Part shown: piece by piece, positions 26,033 to 33,817 of the stretch
Layout: each line of letters begins with the position of its first letter
Position numbering within the stretch: position 1 is the first letter of the stretch
Assembly (NCBI RefSeq): GCF_902859735.1
Contig: NZ_CADIJY010000008.1
Location: 124,001 to 188,000 of the forward strand
Reading direction: 5' to 3'
DNA from: Achromobacter aegrifaciens
GTDB lineage: Bacteria > Pseudomonadota > Gammaproteobacteria > Burkholderiales > Burkholderiaceae_B
Length of the DNA: 64,000 nt
Translations under genes and position numbers: made by a program
Notes under the pieces: generated by a model
What the model saw: only the letters and a program-made list of their open reading frames with translations
Database searches by the model: none
What the model was told of the DNA's origin: nothing

Positions 26033-26617
26033 ATGTGGGATGAACGCTACGCCGTCGACGAATACGTGTATGGAACCGAGCCGAACGCTTTCCTGGCGGA
26101 AAACGCCGGCTTGCTGTCCGGGCCGGTGCTCAGCCTGGCCGAGGGAGAGGGGCGCAACGCCGTCTTCCTGGCCTCGCTGGGCCTGGACGTGCTTGGTGTG
26201 GACGGCTCCGCCGTTGGACTCGCCAAGGCGCGCAGGCTGGCGGGGGCGAAGGGCGTATCGATCCGCACCGAAACGGCGGACTTCGCCGGGTACGAGCCGC
26301 CGCCGGCATCCTTCGGCGCGGTGGTGTCGATCTTCGCCCACATGCCCAGCCACGTGCGCAGGAGGCTGCACCGCCTGGCGGAACGCTCCCTGCGGCCAGG
26401 CGGCATCATCCTGCTGGAGGCATACCGGAAAGCGCAGTTGGGTCGCGGCACGGGCGGGCCTCCAGATGCGGACATGCTCATGGCGCGCGAGGACCTGGAG
26501 CAGGACTTCCCGAATTGCCAGGTGCTGCTTTCGCAGGAAATCGAACGCGACGTGGTCGAAGGCATATTCCACACGGGTCCGGCATGCGTGGTGCAGTTCA
26601 TCGCCAGAAAGACGTGA
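26033..26617 (+). CDS. Class I SAM-dependent methyltransferase
   Basis: This 194-residue cytosolic methyltransferase has the Rossmann motif I (VLSLAEGEGRNAVFLASLG, about residues 32-50), an acidic motif II end (VLGVDGSAVGLAKA) and the post-motif region SLRPGGIILLEAY. It resembles TehB/UbiE-like small-molecule methyltransferases, which often protect against metalloid or redox-active compounds. The SoxR-box-like promoter 78 bp upstream supports a redox-stress role, but that link is inference. It converges with the SRPBCC gene. Confidence 0.87.
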   Translation: MWDERYAVDEYVYGTEPNAFLAENAGLLSGPVLSLAEGEGRNAVFLASLGLDVLGVDGSAVGLAKARRLAGAKGVSIRTETADFAGYEPPPASFGAVVSIFAHMPSHVRRRLHRLAERSLRPGGIILLEAYRKAQLGRGTGGPPDADMLMAREDLEQDFPNCQVLLSQEIERDVVEGIFHTGPACVVQFIARKT

Positions 26618-26636
26618 GGGCGGCCAGGCCCACTCC

Positions 26637-27083
26637 TCAATCGGGAATCTCCGGTTCGACCAGCCGCATCAGCTGCGCCAGCGACTCCTGCCAGCCCAGG
26701 TAGCACATCTCCGGCGGTATCGCCGCCGGTATGCCTTCCTGCACGATGCTTACCTCCGTGCCGCAGGCGACCTGCCGCAGCGTAACGGTGGTCTGCATGC
26801 GGCCGGGCAGGTTCGGATCGTCGAACTGGTCCGAGTACCGGATCTTCTGGCCCGGCGACAATTCCAGGTACTCGCCGCCGAAGTCGTGGCTGTGGCCCGT
26901 GCCGAAGTTGCGGAACGACATCTTGTGCATGCCGCCGACCTTTGCATCCAGTTGATGGACCTGGCAGGTGTAGCCGTAAGGAGGGAGCCAGCGCGCGATC
27001 GCGTCGGGTTCCAGGAAGGCCCGATAGATGCGTTCGGCCGGCGCGCGCATGACGCGATGCAGGGTTACGGTTCCGGTAGTCAT
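26637..27083 (-). CDS. SRPBCC/AHSA1-family protein
   Basis: This 148-residue protein has the Bet-v1/START-like AHSA1 domain: VTLHRVMRAPAERIYRAFLE, AIARWLPPYGYTCQVHQLD and the C-terminal helix CYLGWQESLAQLMRLVEPEI. Such proteins bind hydrophobic ligands or assist Hsp90-like activity; here the function is unknown. The start MTTGTVTLHRV at 27083 matches the domain start; a longer in-frame extension lacks a ribosome site. It is transcribed in the same direction as the RRM-like and PPK2 genes upstream, across a 133-bp gap. Confidence 0.85.
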   Translation of the reverse strand: MTTGTVTLHRVMRAPAERIYRAFLEPDAIARWLPPYGYTCQVHQLDAKVGGMHKMSFRNFGTGHSHDFGGEYLELSPGQKIRYSDQFDDPNLPGRMQTTVTLRQVACGTEVSIVQEGIPAAIPPEMCYLGWQESLAQLMRLVEPEIPD

Positions 27084-27216
27084 GGTAAGTCCGCCTTTCA
27101 GGAAAGTTGTGCGTACTGACACGACGTACGAGTTGACCGGAAATCGACAACCGAAATCCTGGGGGAAACCCTTAAACGGCACATCCGGTCACGATTGGCC
27201 GGGCCGATGCGGACCT

Positions 27217-27471
27217 TTATTCGATGGGCTCGCGCATCACCAGCACGGCGATCGTATGGTTCTTCCAGAACACCTGGTGTATGCGGGGCGCCAGCGCGCG
27301 CAGCTCCTCGGGCCCGGCGCCATCGAACGTCACCAGGACCGCGGGCCGTTCGCCCTCGCTAGGCACCCGCTGGATGCGGTCGCAGGATGGAAAGCCGTAT
27401 TTCATGAGAAAACCGCGGATGTCCTCGTCGGAGGTGCTTTCTTCCACATGGTTGATCAGCAGGGCGGCCAT
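27217..27471 (-). CDS. Small RRM-like RNA-binding protein
   Basis: This 84-residue protein shows the beta-alpha-beta-beta-alpha-beta layout of an RNA recognition motif. An RNP2-like strand AALLINHVEE is followed by helix SDEDIRGFLMKYGF, an RNP1-like strand RPAVLVTFDG, helix PEELRALAPRI and a last strand HTIAVLVMRE. The aromatic residues usual in RNP1 are reduced to one Phe, so RNA binding is plausible but unproven. AAGGAG precedes the ATG. It lies 43 bp downstream of the PPK2 gene on the same strand. Confidence 0.75.
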   Translation of the reverse strand: MAALLINHVEESTSDEDIRGFLMKYGFPSCDRIQRVPSEGERPAVLVTFDGAGPEELRALAPRIHQVFWKNHTIAVLVMREPIE

Positions 27472-27514
27472 GAGCGTTCTCCTTGGAAGCCTGCGGGCGT
27501 CAGAGGCGCACCGC

Positions 27515-28336
27515 TCAGAATTTGGCGGGGACCATGCGCAAGGGATGTCCCGGGTCGCGGTAGCCGCCGGCTTTCTGCCGCTTGGGCAGCTTCACCTTGG
27601 CCCGCGGCATGCGCTTGTACGGGATGCGGGCGAGCAGGTGGCTGATGATGTTCAGGCGCACCTTTTTCTTGTCGTCGGATTGCGCAACATACCAGGGCGC
27701 CACGCCGGTATCGGTGGCCGCGAACATGTCGTCGCGGGCGCGCGAGTAGTCGTACCAGCGGCTGTACGAATCCAGGTCCATTTTGGTCAGCTTCCAGATC
27801 TTGCGCTCGTCGTTGATGCGGGCCTGGAGCCGGCGGGTCTGTTCTTCTTCGCTGACTTCCAGCCAATACTTGAGCAGGATGATGCCCGAGCCCACGATGG
27901 CCCGTTCGACCAGCGGCACGCCTTTCAGGAAGATCTTGACGTCGTCCTTGGAGCAGAACCCCATTACCCGTTCGACGCCGGCCCGGTTGTACCAACTGCG
28001 GTCGAAGATCACGACCTCGCCCGCCGCCGGCAGGTAAGGCAGGTAGCGCTGCATGTACATCTGGGTTTTCTCGCGGTCCGAAGGGGCGGGCAGGGCGATC
28101 ACGCGGAAGACGCGCGGGCTGACCCGCTCCGTGATCGCCTTGATCGTTCCGCCTTTGCCGGCGCCGTCGCGTCCTTCGAAAATGATGCAGACCTTGGCGC
28201 CCGTCTGGCTGACCCATTCCTGGAGCTTGACCAGCTCCACGTGCAGCCGGGCCAGTTCCTCGGCGTATTGCTTTCCCGAAAGCTTGGCTTGCGCCGGCTG
28301 CTTGTCCTCTGCTGCTGCCTTCTTCTGAGCGTTCAT
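27515..28336 (-). CDS. ppk2: Polyphosphate kinase 2 (PPK2)
   Basis: This 273-residue single-domain PPK2 transfers phosphate between inorganic polyphosphate and nucleotides. Walker A reads EGRDGAGKGGT (residues 54-64) with the PPK2-specific Asp57; Walker B is VVIFDRSWYNRAGVERVMGF with Asp112 and Arg113. The lid region with WKLTKMDLDSYSRWYDYSRA follows. Length and motifs fit the PPK2 domain that phosphorylates nucleoside mono- or diphosphates, and the nucleotide class cannot be set without modelling. A second PPK2 lies at 53.5 kb. It is upstream of the RRM-like gene. Confidence 0.94.
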   Translation of the reverse strand: MNAQKKAAAEDKQPAQAKLSGKQYAEELARLHVELVKLQEWVSQTGAKVCIIFEGRDGAGKGGTIKAITERVSPRVFRVIALPAPSDREKTQMYMQRYLPYLPAAGEVVIFDRSWYNRAGVERVMGFCSKDDVKIFLKGVPLVERAIVGSGIILLKYWLEVSEEEQTRRLQARINDERKIWKLTKMDLDSYSRWYDYSRARDDMFAATDTGVAPWYVAQSDDKKKVRLNIISHLLARIPYKRMPRAKVKLPKRQKAGGYRDPGHPLRMVPAKF

Positions 28337-28364
28337 GACGGCACTCCAGAATATGCTGCGGGGA

Positions 28365-28407
28365 AACGGTCGGAACGTTGGAATTTTTCACTTTAGCGCC
28401 GACCGTT
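28365..28407. repeat. Long dyad between PPK2 and the efflux operon
   Basis: AACGGTCGG (28365-28373) is the perfect reverse complement of CCGACCGTT (28399-28407), with 25 bp between. It lies 29 bp upstream of the PPK2 start and 176 bp before the efflux operon. It may be an operator for either divergent unit; the spacing is long for a terminator. Confidence 0.5.
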
Positions 28408-28582
28408 GCCCCTTGTACACAGGCAGGTAGGAGCAGTTCGTTTTATTTAGTGCTTGCGTCGAAACTATCCTCTGGCGAGAAGCGGAAAAGGCCAATAGAA
28501 TCAATTCGCGCACAGCGCTCCGGCAAGGTCGGAGCTGCGTCGTGGACCATGGCGGTCAGGCTCTACACGGACCCGATAACCG

Positions 28583-30130
28583 ATGTCGCCGCTGATCTGT
28601 TTGAATCGGCTGTTGCTGATCGGCATGCTCTGCCTGGGCGGCTGCATGCGTGTGGGGCCGGACTTCGAGCCCCAGCGCACCAGCTGGGTCGCGGACTGGA
28701 GCACTCCCGCGCTGCAGCAGGCCAGCCTCCAGCAACAGCAGCCGGACGCCCGGCAGTGGTGGCAGATTTTCGGCGACCCCGTCCTGGAAGCCCTGATCGC
28801 CCAGGCCGATGCCAACAACGCGGGCCTGCGCATCGCCGGCCTGCGCATCATGGAAGCGCGCGCGCAGCTGGGCATCGCCCAAAGCGGACGCTACCCGCAA
28901 TCCCAAGTGATCGGGGCCAATGCCCTGTATCAGCACCGGTCCTCGCGCTCGGCCGAAGGCAATCCGCGCCCCAGCAGCTTCTGGCAATACAGCGCCGGCT
29001 TCGACATAGGCTGGGAGCTGGACTTCTGGGGCCGGTTCAGCCGCGCCATCGAGTCGGCCGACGCCCTGTACTTCGAGGCCCAGGCCAATCGCGACGACGT
29101 GCTGGTGCTGCTGCACGCCCAGGTGGCCGAAAGCTACTACGCGCTGCGCACCGCCGAGGCGCGGCTGCGGATCGCCCGCGACAATGCCGCCATCCAGAAG
29201 CGCAGCTACGAGATCACGCAAAAGCTGTTCCGCAGCGGCGAGACCGACGAACTGGACCTGCAGCAGGCCCGCACGCAGTACCTGAGCACGCTGGGCACCA
29301 TTCCCGAATTCGAAAGCCAGATCATGCGGACCCGCAACGCCCTGGCGGTCCTGGCCGGCCGGCCGCCCGGACCCATGCCGGAACTGGACAACAAGACGGC
29401 GGAGGTGCCGCTGATCGACCGCGCCGTGCTGCAGGACGTGCCCGCCAACCTGCTGCTGCGCCGTCCCGACATCCGCGCAGCCGAACTGCGCATCGCCGCA
29501 CAGTCGGCGCAGGTGGGGGTGGCCGCGGCGGACCTCTATCCTTCGCTGACCCTGCTGGGCAGCATCGCCTGGTCCGCCACGTCGCTGGCGGGCACGGCGG
29601 GCGGCGCGGCGCTGCTGGCCGGCCCGGTCCTCAGCTGGAACGTATTCGACCACGGCCGCCTGCAGAACAATGTGCGGGTGCAGGATGCCCGCCTGCAGCA
29701 ACTGATCGTGGCCTACCAGGACGACGTCCGGCAGGCGGCGCGCGAAGCCGACGACGCGGCCAGCGGCCTGATCAAGGCGCTGGAGCGCGACGGCATCCTG
29801 CAACAGTCGGCGCAGGCCGCGGGGCGTTCGCTCACGCTGGCCAACGCGCTCTACCGCGAAGGCTATACCGATTTCCAGCGGGTGCTGGACGCGCAGCAGG
29901 CACTGGCCGTCCAGCAGGACGCCTACGTCGTGAACCGGGGCGGCGCCGTAAGCGATCTCATCGCGCTGTACAAGGCGATGGGTGGCGGCTGGTATAGCGC
30001 GGAACCGGTGCTCGACCCGGCGACCCGCGAACAGATGCGGCAGCGTACCGATTGGGGCGATCTGCTATCCGAGCCGGCGCCTGCTTCCCCAACTGCCCTG
30101 TCCGCGCAAAAGGTGCGACCCGATGAGTGA
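28583..30130 (+). CDS. NodT-family efflux outer-membrane lipoprotein
   Basis: This 515-residue outer-membrane factor of TolC/OprM type forms the exit duct of a tripartite pump. A lipoprotein signal with lipobox LGGC puts the acylated Cys at residue 21, followed by RVGPDFEPQ, the family start. Two OEP repeats follow, with the typical LLLRRPDIRAAELRIAAQSA junction and VAAADLYPSLTL. The C-terminus is rich in Ala and Pro. The gene starts a four-gene operon and overlaps the next gene by 8 bp. No dedicated regulator is adjacent. Confidence 0.94.
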   Translation: MSPLICLNRLLLIGMLCLGGCMRVGPDFEPQRTSWVADWSTPALQQASLQQQQPDARQWWQIFGDPVLEALIAQADANNAGLRIAGLRIMEARAQLGIAQSGRYPQSQVIGANALYQHRSSRSAEGNPRPSSFWQYSAGFDIGWELDFWGRFSRAIESADALYFEAQANRDDVLVLLHAQVAESYYALRTAEARLRIARDNAAIQKRSYEITQKLFRSGETDELDLQQARTQYLSTLGTIPEFESQIMRTRNALAVLAGRPPGPMPELDNKTAEVPLIDRAVLQDVPANLLLRRPDIRAAELRIAAQSAQVGVAAADLYPSLTLLGSIAWSATSLAGTAGGAALLAGPVLSWNVFDHGRLQNNVRVQDARLQQLIVAYQDDVRQAAREADDAASGLIKALERDGILQQSAQAAGRSLTLANALYREGYTDFQRVLDAQQALAVQQDAYVVNRGGAVSDLIALYKAMGGGWYSAEPVLDPATREQMRQRTDWGDLLSEPAPASPTALSAQKVRPDE

Positions 30131-31232
30131 CTCGCCGTCCCAGCCCGCCGCAGCCCCCGCGCCGGATCCCGCGAAAAAGGGCGTCCGATGGACGGTTCTG
30201 TTCATCGTGCTGAGCCTGGCCTGGTATCTGCTGGCCGACCGCTATACGCCTTACACGCAGCAGGCGCGGGTGCAGGCCTTTGTCGTGCCGGTGGCTTCCG
30301 AGGTATCGGGGCGCGTGACGCGGGTGTACGTGCGCAACAACCAGGATGTCGAGGCCGGCGCGACGCTGTTCGACGTCGACCCGGAGCACTACCGCATCGC
30401 CGTGGATCGCGCCCGCGCCGACCTGGAGTCCACGCGCCGGCAGATCGGCGCCGGCACGGCGGGCATCGATTCGGCACAGGCTTCCTTGCGCGCGGCGCAG
30501 GCCAATGAGCTGAAGGCCCGCCAGGACAGCACGCGGCTCGAACGGCTGTACCGCGAGGACCAGGGCACCGTATCGCTGCGGCGGCTGGAAATCGCGCGGG
30601 CGAATCTGACGCAGGCCATCAGCCAGGTCGCGGCCGCGCGCGCCGAGGTGCAGCGCGCGCGCGAACAGGAAGGCGGCAGCGAGGAAGACAACGCCAAGCT
30701 GCGCAGCGCCGCCGCTGCCCTGGAAAAGGCCGAGCTGGACCTGGCCAACACGCAGGTGCGGGCGCGTTCGGCGGGCCTGATCACTGACCTGCGCACCGAC
30801 ACCGGGCAGTTCGCGGCCGCCGGCAACCCCGTCATGACGCTGATCGCGATCCACGACGTCTGGATCAGCGCTGAAATGACCGAGAACAACCTGGGCCACG
30901 TAGAGCCCGGCACGCCGGTGTCCATCATCCTGGACGCGCTGCCCGGGCAAATCTTCAAGGGCCGCGTGCGCAGCGTTGGGTATGGCGTCAATGTGGGACC
31001 GGGCACGCCGCCCGGCGCCTTGCCCACGGTGCAGAACAGCCGCGACTGGCTGCGGCCCGCGCAGCGCTTCCCCGTGATCGTGGAATTCGATCGCGACGAC
31101 CTGCCGGCCTTGAGCGGCGTGCGCGTGGGCGGCCAGGCCGAGGTCATGGCGTTTCCCAGCTCCGGCAATCCGCTCAACCTGCTGGGCCGCGCGTACATGC
31201 GGCTGATGAGCTGGCTTTCCTATGCGTACTGA
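30123..31232 (+). CDS. HlyD/EmrA-family membrane-fusion protein
   Basis: This 369-residue periplasmic adaptor has an N-terminal anchor (VRWTVLFIVLSLAWYLLADR), a barrel-lipoyl half (VVPVASEVSGRVTRVYVRNN), a long coiled-coil hairpin (about residues 90-210) and the second lipoyl/beta-barrel half (RSAGLITDLRTDTGQFAAAG). The start ATG at 30123 overlaps the outer-membrane-factor stop, and the gene itself overlaps the next by 11 bp, so the pump genes are translationally linked. It would join the FUSC-type inner-membrane protein to the lipoprotein duct. Confidence 0.92.
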   Translation: MSDSPSQPAAAPAPDPAKKGVRWTVLFIVLSLAWYLLADRYTPYTQQARVQAFVVPVASEVSGRVTRVYVRNNQDVEAGATLFDVDPEHYRIAVDRARADLESTRRQIGAGTAGIDSAQASLRAAQANELKARQDSTRLERLYREDQGTVSLRRLEIARANLTQAISQVAAARAEVQRAREQEGGSEEDNAKLRSAAAALEKAELDLANTQVRARSAGLITDLRTDTGQFAAAGNPVMTLIAIHDVWISAEMTENNLGHVEPGTPVSIILDALPGQIFKGRVRSVGYGVNVGPGTPPGALPTVQNSRDWLRPAQRFPVIVEFDRDDLPALSGVRVGGQAEVMAFPSSGNPLNLLGRAYMRLMSWLSYAY

Positions 31233-32280
31233 TCCCGATCCTCGCGGACGCCGCGCGCTGCGTGTGGGCGCGGGCGCGGCTTTCTGCACGGCCATCAGCT
31301 ATGGCCTGGACCTGCCCATCGCCATGGTCGCGCCGGTGCTGGGCGTCATGTTGCTGGCGTCGATGAACCGGCCCCTCTCGTTCAAGAGCGGGCTGGGCCT
31401 GATGCTGATGGCGCTTCTTACCACCGCGATCGGATTGCTGCTGAGTCCCTTGCTGCGCTACTACCCCTTTAGCGGCGTGCTGCTCATCGCGCTTTGCCTT
31501 TTTTTCGCTTTCCGCCACGGGCTGCGCGGCGGCAATGGACTGTTGTCGACCTTCCTCATCATCGGGCTGACCATGATCTCCGCCGCCGGCACCGTCGACT
31601 TCGCCTTGGCTTCCCAGGTGATCGAGGCGCTGGGCAAAGGGTTGCTGGTCGCGGTCCTGGTGTTGGGCGGCTGCCACCTGCTGTTTCCCGAGCCGGCGGC
31701 CGCGCCCGCGCCGCCGGCGGCGCCCGTGCTGCCGCCCGACCAGGCCAGCCGCCTGGCCTTGCGCGCCTCGCTCGTTGTGATGCCGGCGTTCCTGCTGGCG
31801 CTGACCGACCCGCTGGGCTACATGCCCATCATCCTGAAATCGGTCAGCCTGGGGCGGCAGAGCTGCGTCACCGCCGCGCAGGGCGCGGCCCGCGAACTGC
31901 TGGGCTCGACCCTGCTGGGCGGCGCGCTGGCAGTGGCTTTCTGGTGCGCCCTCAGCCTGTTCGTGAATCTCTGGATGTTCTTTCTCTGGATGCTGCTGTT
32001 CGGCCTCATCGCCGCGCGCAAGCTCTACCGGCTGAGTCCGACCCGCCATCCCCCCAGCTTCTGGCTGAACACGCTGGTGACGCTCATCATCCTGCTGGGC
32101 CAGTCGGTGCAGGACAGCGCCGCCGGCAAGGACGTCTATACCGCGTTCGCGGTGCGCATGGGCTTGTTCATCGGCGTCACGCTCTACGCCTGCCTGATGC
32201 TGCGCCTGCTCGAATCGCGGGCGTCGGGCAGCCCGAAGCCTGGGGCGAATCCTTCAACCGCAGTCCCCTCAAACGCTTGA
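31222..32280 (+). CDS. DUF2955/FUSC-like inner-membrane transporter
   Basis: This 352-residue membrane protein has two hydrophobic blocks of about five helices each, separated by a Pro/Ala-rich linker (EPAAAPAPPAAPVLPPDQ), as in DUF2955 and aromatic-acid exporters of the AaeB/FUSC type. The first block contains LPIAMVAPVLGVMLLASMNR and the second FFLWMLLFGLIAARKLYRL. Together with the adaptor and outer-membrane factor it forms a proton-driven tripartite exporter, possibly for aromatic acids or hydrophobic toxins. Substrate specificity is unknown. Confidence 0.88.
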   Translation: MRTDPDPRGRRALRVGAGAAFCTAISYGLDLPIAMVAPVLGVMLLASMNRPLSFKSGLGLMLMALLTTAIGLLLSPLLRYYPFSGVLLIALCLFFAFRHGLRGGNGLLSTFLIIGLTMISAAGTVDFALASQVIEALGKGLLVAVLVLGGCHLLFPEPAAAPAPPAAPVLPPDQASRLALRASLVVMPAFLLALTDPLGYMPIILKSVSLGRQSCVTAAQGAARELLGSTLLGGALAVAFWCALSLFVNLWMFFLWMLLFGLIAARKLYRLSPTRHPPSFWLNTLVTLIILLGQSVQDSAAGKDVYTAFAVRMGLFIGVTLYACLMLRLLESRASGSPKPGANPSTAVPSNA

Positions 32281-32293
32281 CCAGGAGGCAGCC

Positions 32294-32791
32294 ATGCCAT
32301 TGCCAGACGAACCGGTCCAACCCGCGCCCGCAGCGGGCTGGCGCTTCAAATGCGGGATAGGTTTGTTCATCATCGCCTTCGCCCTGTGGTTCCTCATCCC
32401 GGTGGCGGGCTACCTGGACGTGCCAGGCCCGCGCATCGCCGCGCTGACCGGCACCATCTTCATCGCCAACAAGGTGCTGCTGCTGAGCTGCATCGCCGTC
32501 ATGGGCAAGGAAGGCTTTCAGCGGCTGAAGTCCATCGTGTTCGGCCATGCCAAGAAGCTGGCACCCGTGCAGAAGGTCGGCCCCGTGCGCCATGCCATCG
32601 GCCTGGTCATGTTCTTCCTGCCCATCCTGACCTCGGTGCTGGAACCCTACATCGACGAAATGTGGCCGGGCCTGCGGCCCAATCTATGGCAGGCCCAGCT
32701 GGTCGGAGACATCATGCTGATCGCCAGCTTCTTCGTGCTGGGCGGGGATTTCTGGAGCAAGCTGCGCGGCCTGTTCGTGCGGACGGTGTAG
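32294..32791 (+). CDS. Transporter-suffix-domain membrane protein
   Basis: This 165-residue protein has four membrane helices: CGIGLFIIAFALWFLIPVAG, ALTGTIFIANKVLLLSCIAV, AIGLVMFFLPILTSVLEPYI and LVGDIMLIASFFVLGGDFW, the last followed by the short basic end KLRGLFV. This pattern matches small proteins annotated as transporter suffix domains, found fused to or beside transporters. It follows the DUF2955 gene by 13 bp with a ribosome site (GGAGG), so it is the fourth gene of the efflux operon and may be an accessory subunit. Its role is unknown. Confidence 0.83.
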   Translation: MPLPDEPVQPAPAAGWRFKCGIGLFIIAFALWFLIPVAGYLDVPGPRIAALTGTIFIANKVLLLSCIAVMGKEGFQRLKSIVFGHAKKLAPVQKVGPVRHAIGLVMFFLPILTSVLEPYIDEMWPGLRPNLWQAQLVGDIMLIASFFVLGGDFWSKLRGLFVRTV

Positions 32792-32884
32792 CGGGCGGGC
32801 CGCCACGGCCGGAGCCGGCGTTTTCATAGGAAAATGCCGGCTTGCGTTCCGACGCGTAACCTCAGCCATCAACCAGGATCCGCC

Positions 32885-33673
32885 ATGCCGCAACTCGACA
32901 TCTATCAGGTAGACGCTTTCACCGCCGCGCCCTTTGGCGGCAATCCGGCGGCGGTCGTGCCGCTGCAGGCATGGCTGCCGGACGAAACGCTGCAACGCAT
33001 CGCGGAAGAAAACAACCTGTCCGAAACCGCCTACTTCGTGCGCAAGGGCGATGTCTACGAGCTGCGCTGGTTCACGCCCGCGGTGGAGGTGGACCTGTGC
33101 GGCCATGCCACGCTGGCGTCGGCCTGGGTGCTGTTCGAACAGCTGGGCGCAACGGAAGACGTGCTGCGCTTTGCCACGCGCAGCGGCGAACTGCAGGTGC
33201 GCCGCGCGAGCGACCGGCTGGCGATGGATTTTCCGGCCAAGCGGCCCGAAGCGCAGGAGATCCCGCCGGGTCTGCTGCAGGCGCTGGGCCTGCCGGGCGC
33301 GCAGGCGTTCTACAAGACGGACGACTATCTGGTGGTGATCGACGATGAAACGCGGATCGATGCCTTGAAGCCGGACTTCGCCGCGCTGGCGGCTTTCGAG
33401 ACGCGCGGCGTGGCGGTGACGGCGCCGTCGGCGCAATTCGATTTCGTGACGCGCTGGTTCGGGCCGCGGGTGGGCGTGAACGAGGATCCGGTGACCGGAT
33501 CGGCGCACACCTCGCTGGCGCCGTACTGGGCCCAGCGCCTGGGCAAGCGCAGCCTGAGCGCGCAGCAGGGCGGGGCGCGCAAGGGCCAGTTGCAATGCGA
33601 GGTGCTGGATAACGGCCGGGTGATCATCAGCGGCCAGGCGGCGTTGTACCTGCGCGGCTCGATCTTCATCTGA
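32885..33673 (+). CDS. PhzF-family isomerase/epimerase-like protein
   Basis: This 262-residue protein has the two-lobed diaminopimelate-epimerase-like PhzF fold. The N-terminal block QVDAFTAAPFGGNPAAVVPL carries the family GNPAAV, the catalytic Glu47 lies in NNLSETAYF, and the second lobe has NEDPVTGSAHTSLAPYW. PhzF itself isomerises a phenazine precursor, but most members are of unknown function, and no phenazine genes are present. The ATG at 32885 matches the family N-terminus. It precedes the nadAB region but is separated from it by the nad operators. Confidence 0.9.
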   Translation: MPQLDIYQVDAFTAAPFGGNPAAVVPLQAWLPDETLQRIAEENNLSETAYFVRKGDVYELRWFTPAVEVDLCGHATLASAWVLFEQLGATEDVLRFATRSGELQVRRASDRLAMDFPAKRPEAQEIPPGLLQALGLPGAQAFYKTDDYLVVIDDETRIDALKPDFAALAAFETRGVAVTAPSAQFDFVTRWFGPRVGVNEDPVTGSAHTSLAPYWAQRLGKRSLSAQQGGARKGQLQCEVLDNGRVIISGQAALYLRGSIFI

Positions 33674-33720
33674 AGCCTGGCGGGCCGCGGCGCAGGCGCG
33701 GCGGCGTAACAAAAGAGACG

Positions 33721-33757
33721 TTGACACGGTTTATGCTCAACACTAGCATAAACCGTG
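33721..33757 (+). promoter_or_regulatory. nadAB promoter overlapping a 13-bp-arm operator (site 1)
   Basis: A consensus -35 TTGACA (33721-33726) and a -10 TAGCAT (33744-33749) are separated by 17 bp. The same DNA forms a perfect inverted repeat with 13-bp arms (33725-33737 and 33745-33757) around CAACACT, so a bound repressor would block RNA polymerase. A T run at 33761-33767 also makes the transcript terminator-like. The core ATGCTCAACAC-TAGCATAA is nearly repeated at site 2. Confidence 0.75.
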
Positions 33758-33776
33758 CTCTTTTTTTGACCATTAA

Positions 33777-33795
33777 ATGCTCAACATGAGCATAA
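33777..33795 (+). promoter_or_regulatory. nadAB operator (site 2)
   Basis: ATGCTCA-ACA-TGAGCAT is a perfect inverted repeat with 7-bp arms at 33777-33793. Its 19-bp core to 33795 differs from site 1 at only two positions and lies 44 bp downstream of it, on about the same helix face after four turns. It is 23 bp before the nadA ATG, so it is inside the leader. A NAD-pathway repressor of NadQ or NrtR type is a candidate ligand, not shown. Confidence 0.72.
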
Positions 33796-33817
33796 TATTT
33801 CGCGAGGAGACGCGTCC

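Noticed and set aside
33725-33767. Reading the nadA-upstream hairpin purely as the terminator of the PhzF gene
   Set aside because: The stem plus T run would fit, but the same core is repeated 44 bp downstream and sits on a consensus promoter, so an operator is the better primary reading; a dual role is not excluded.
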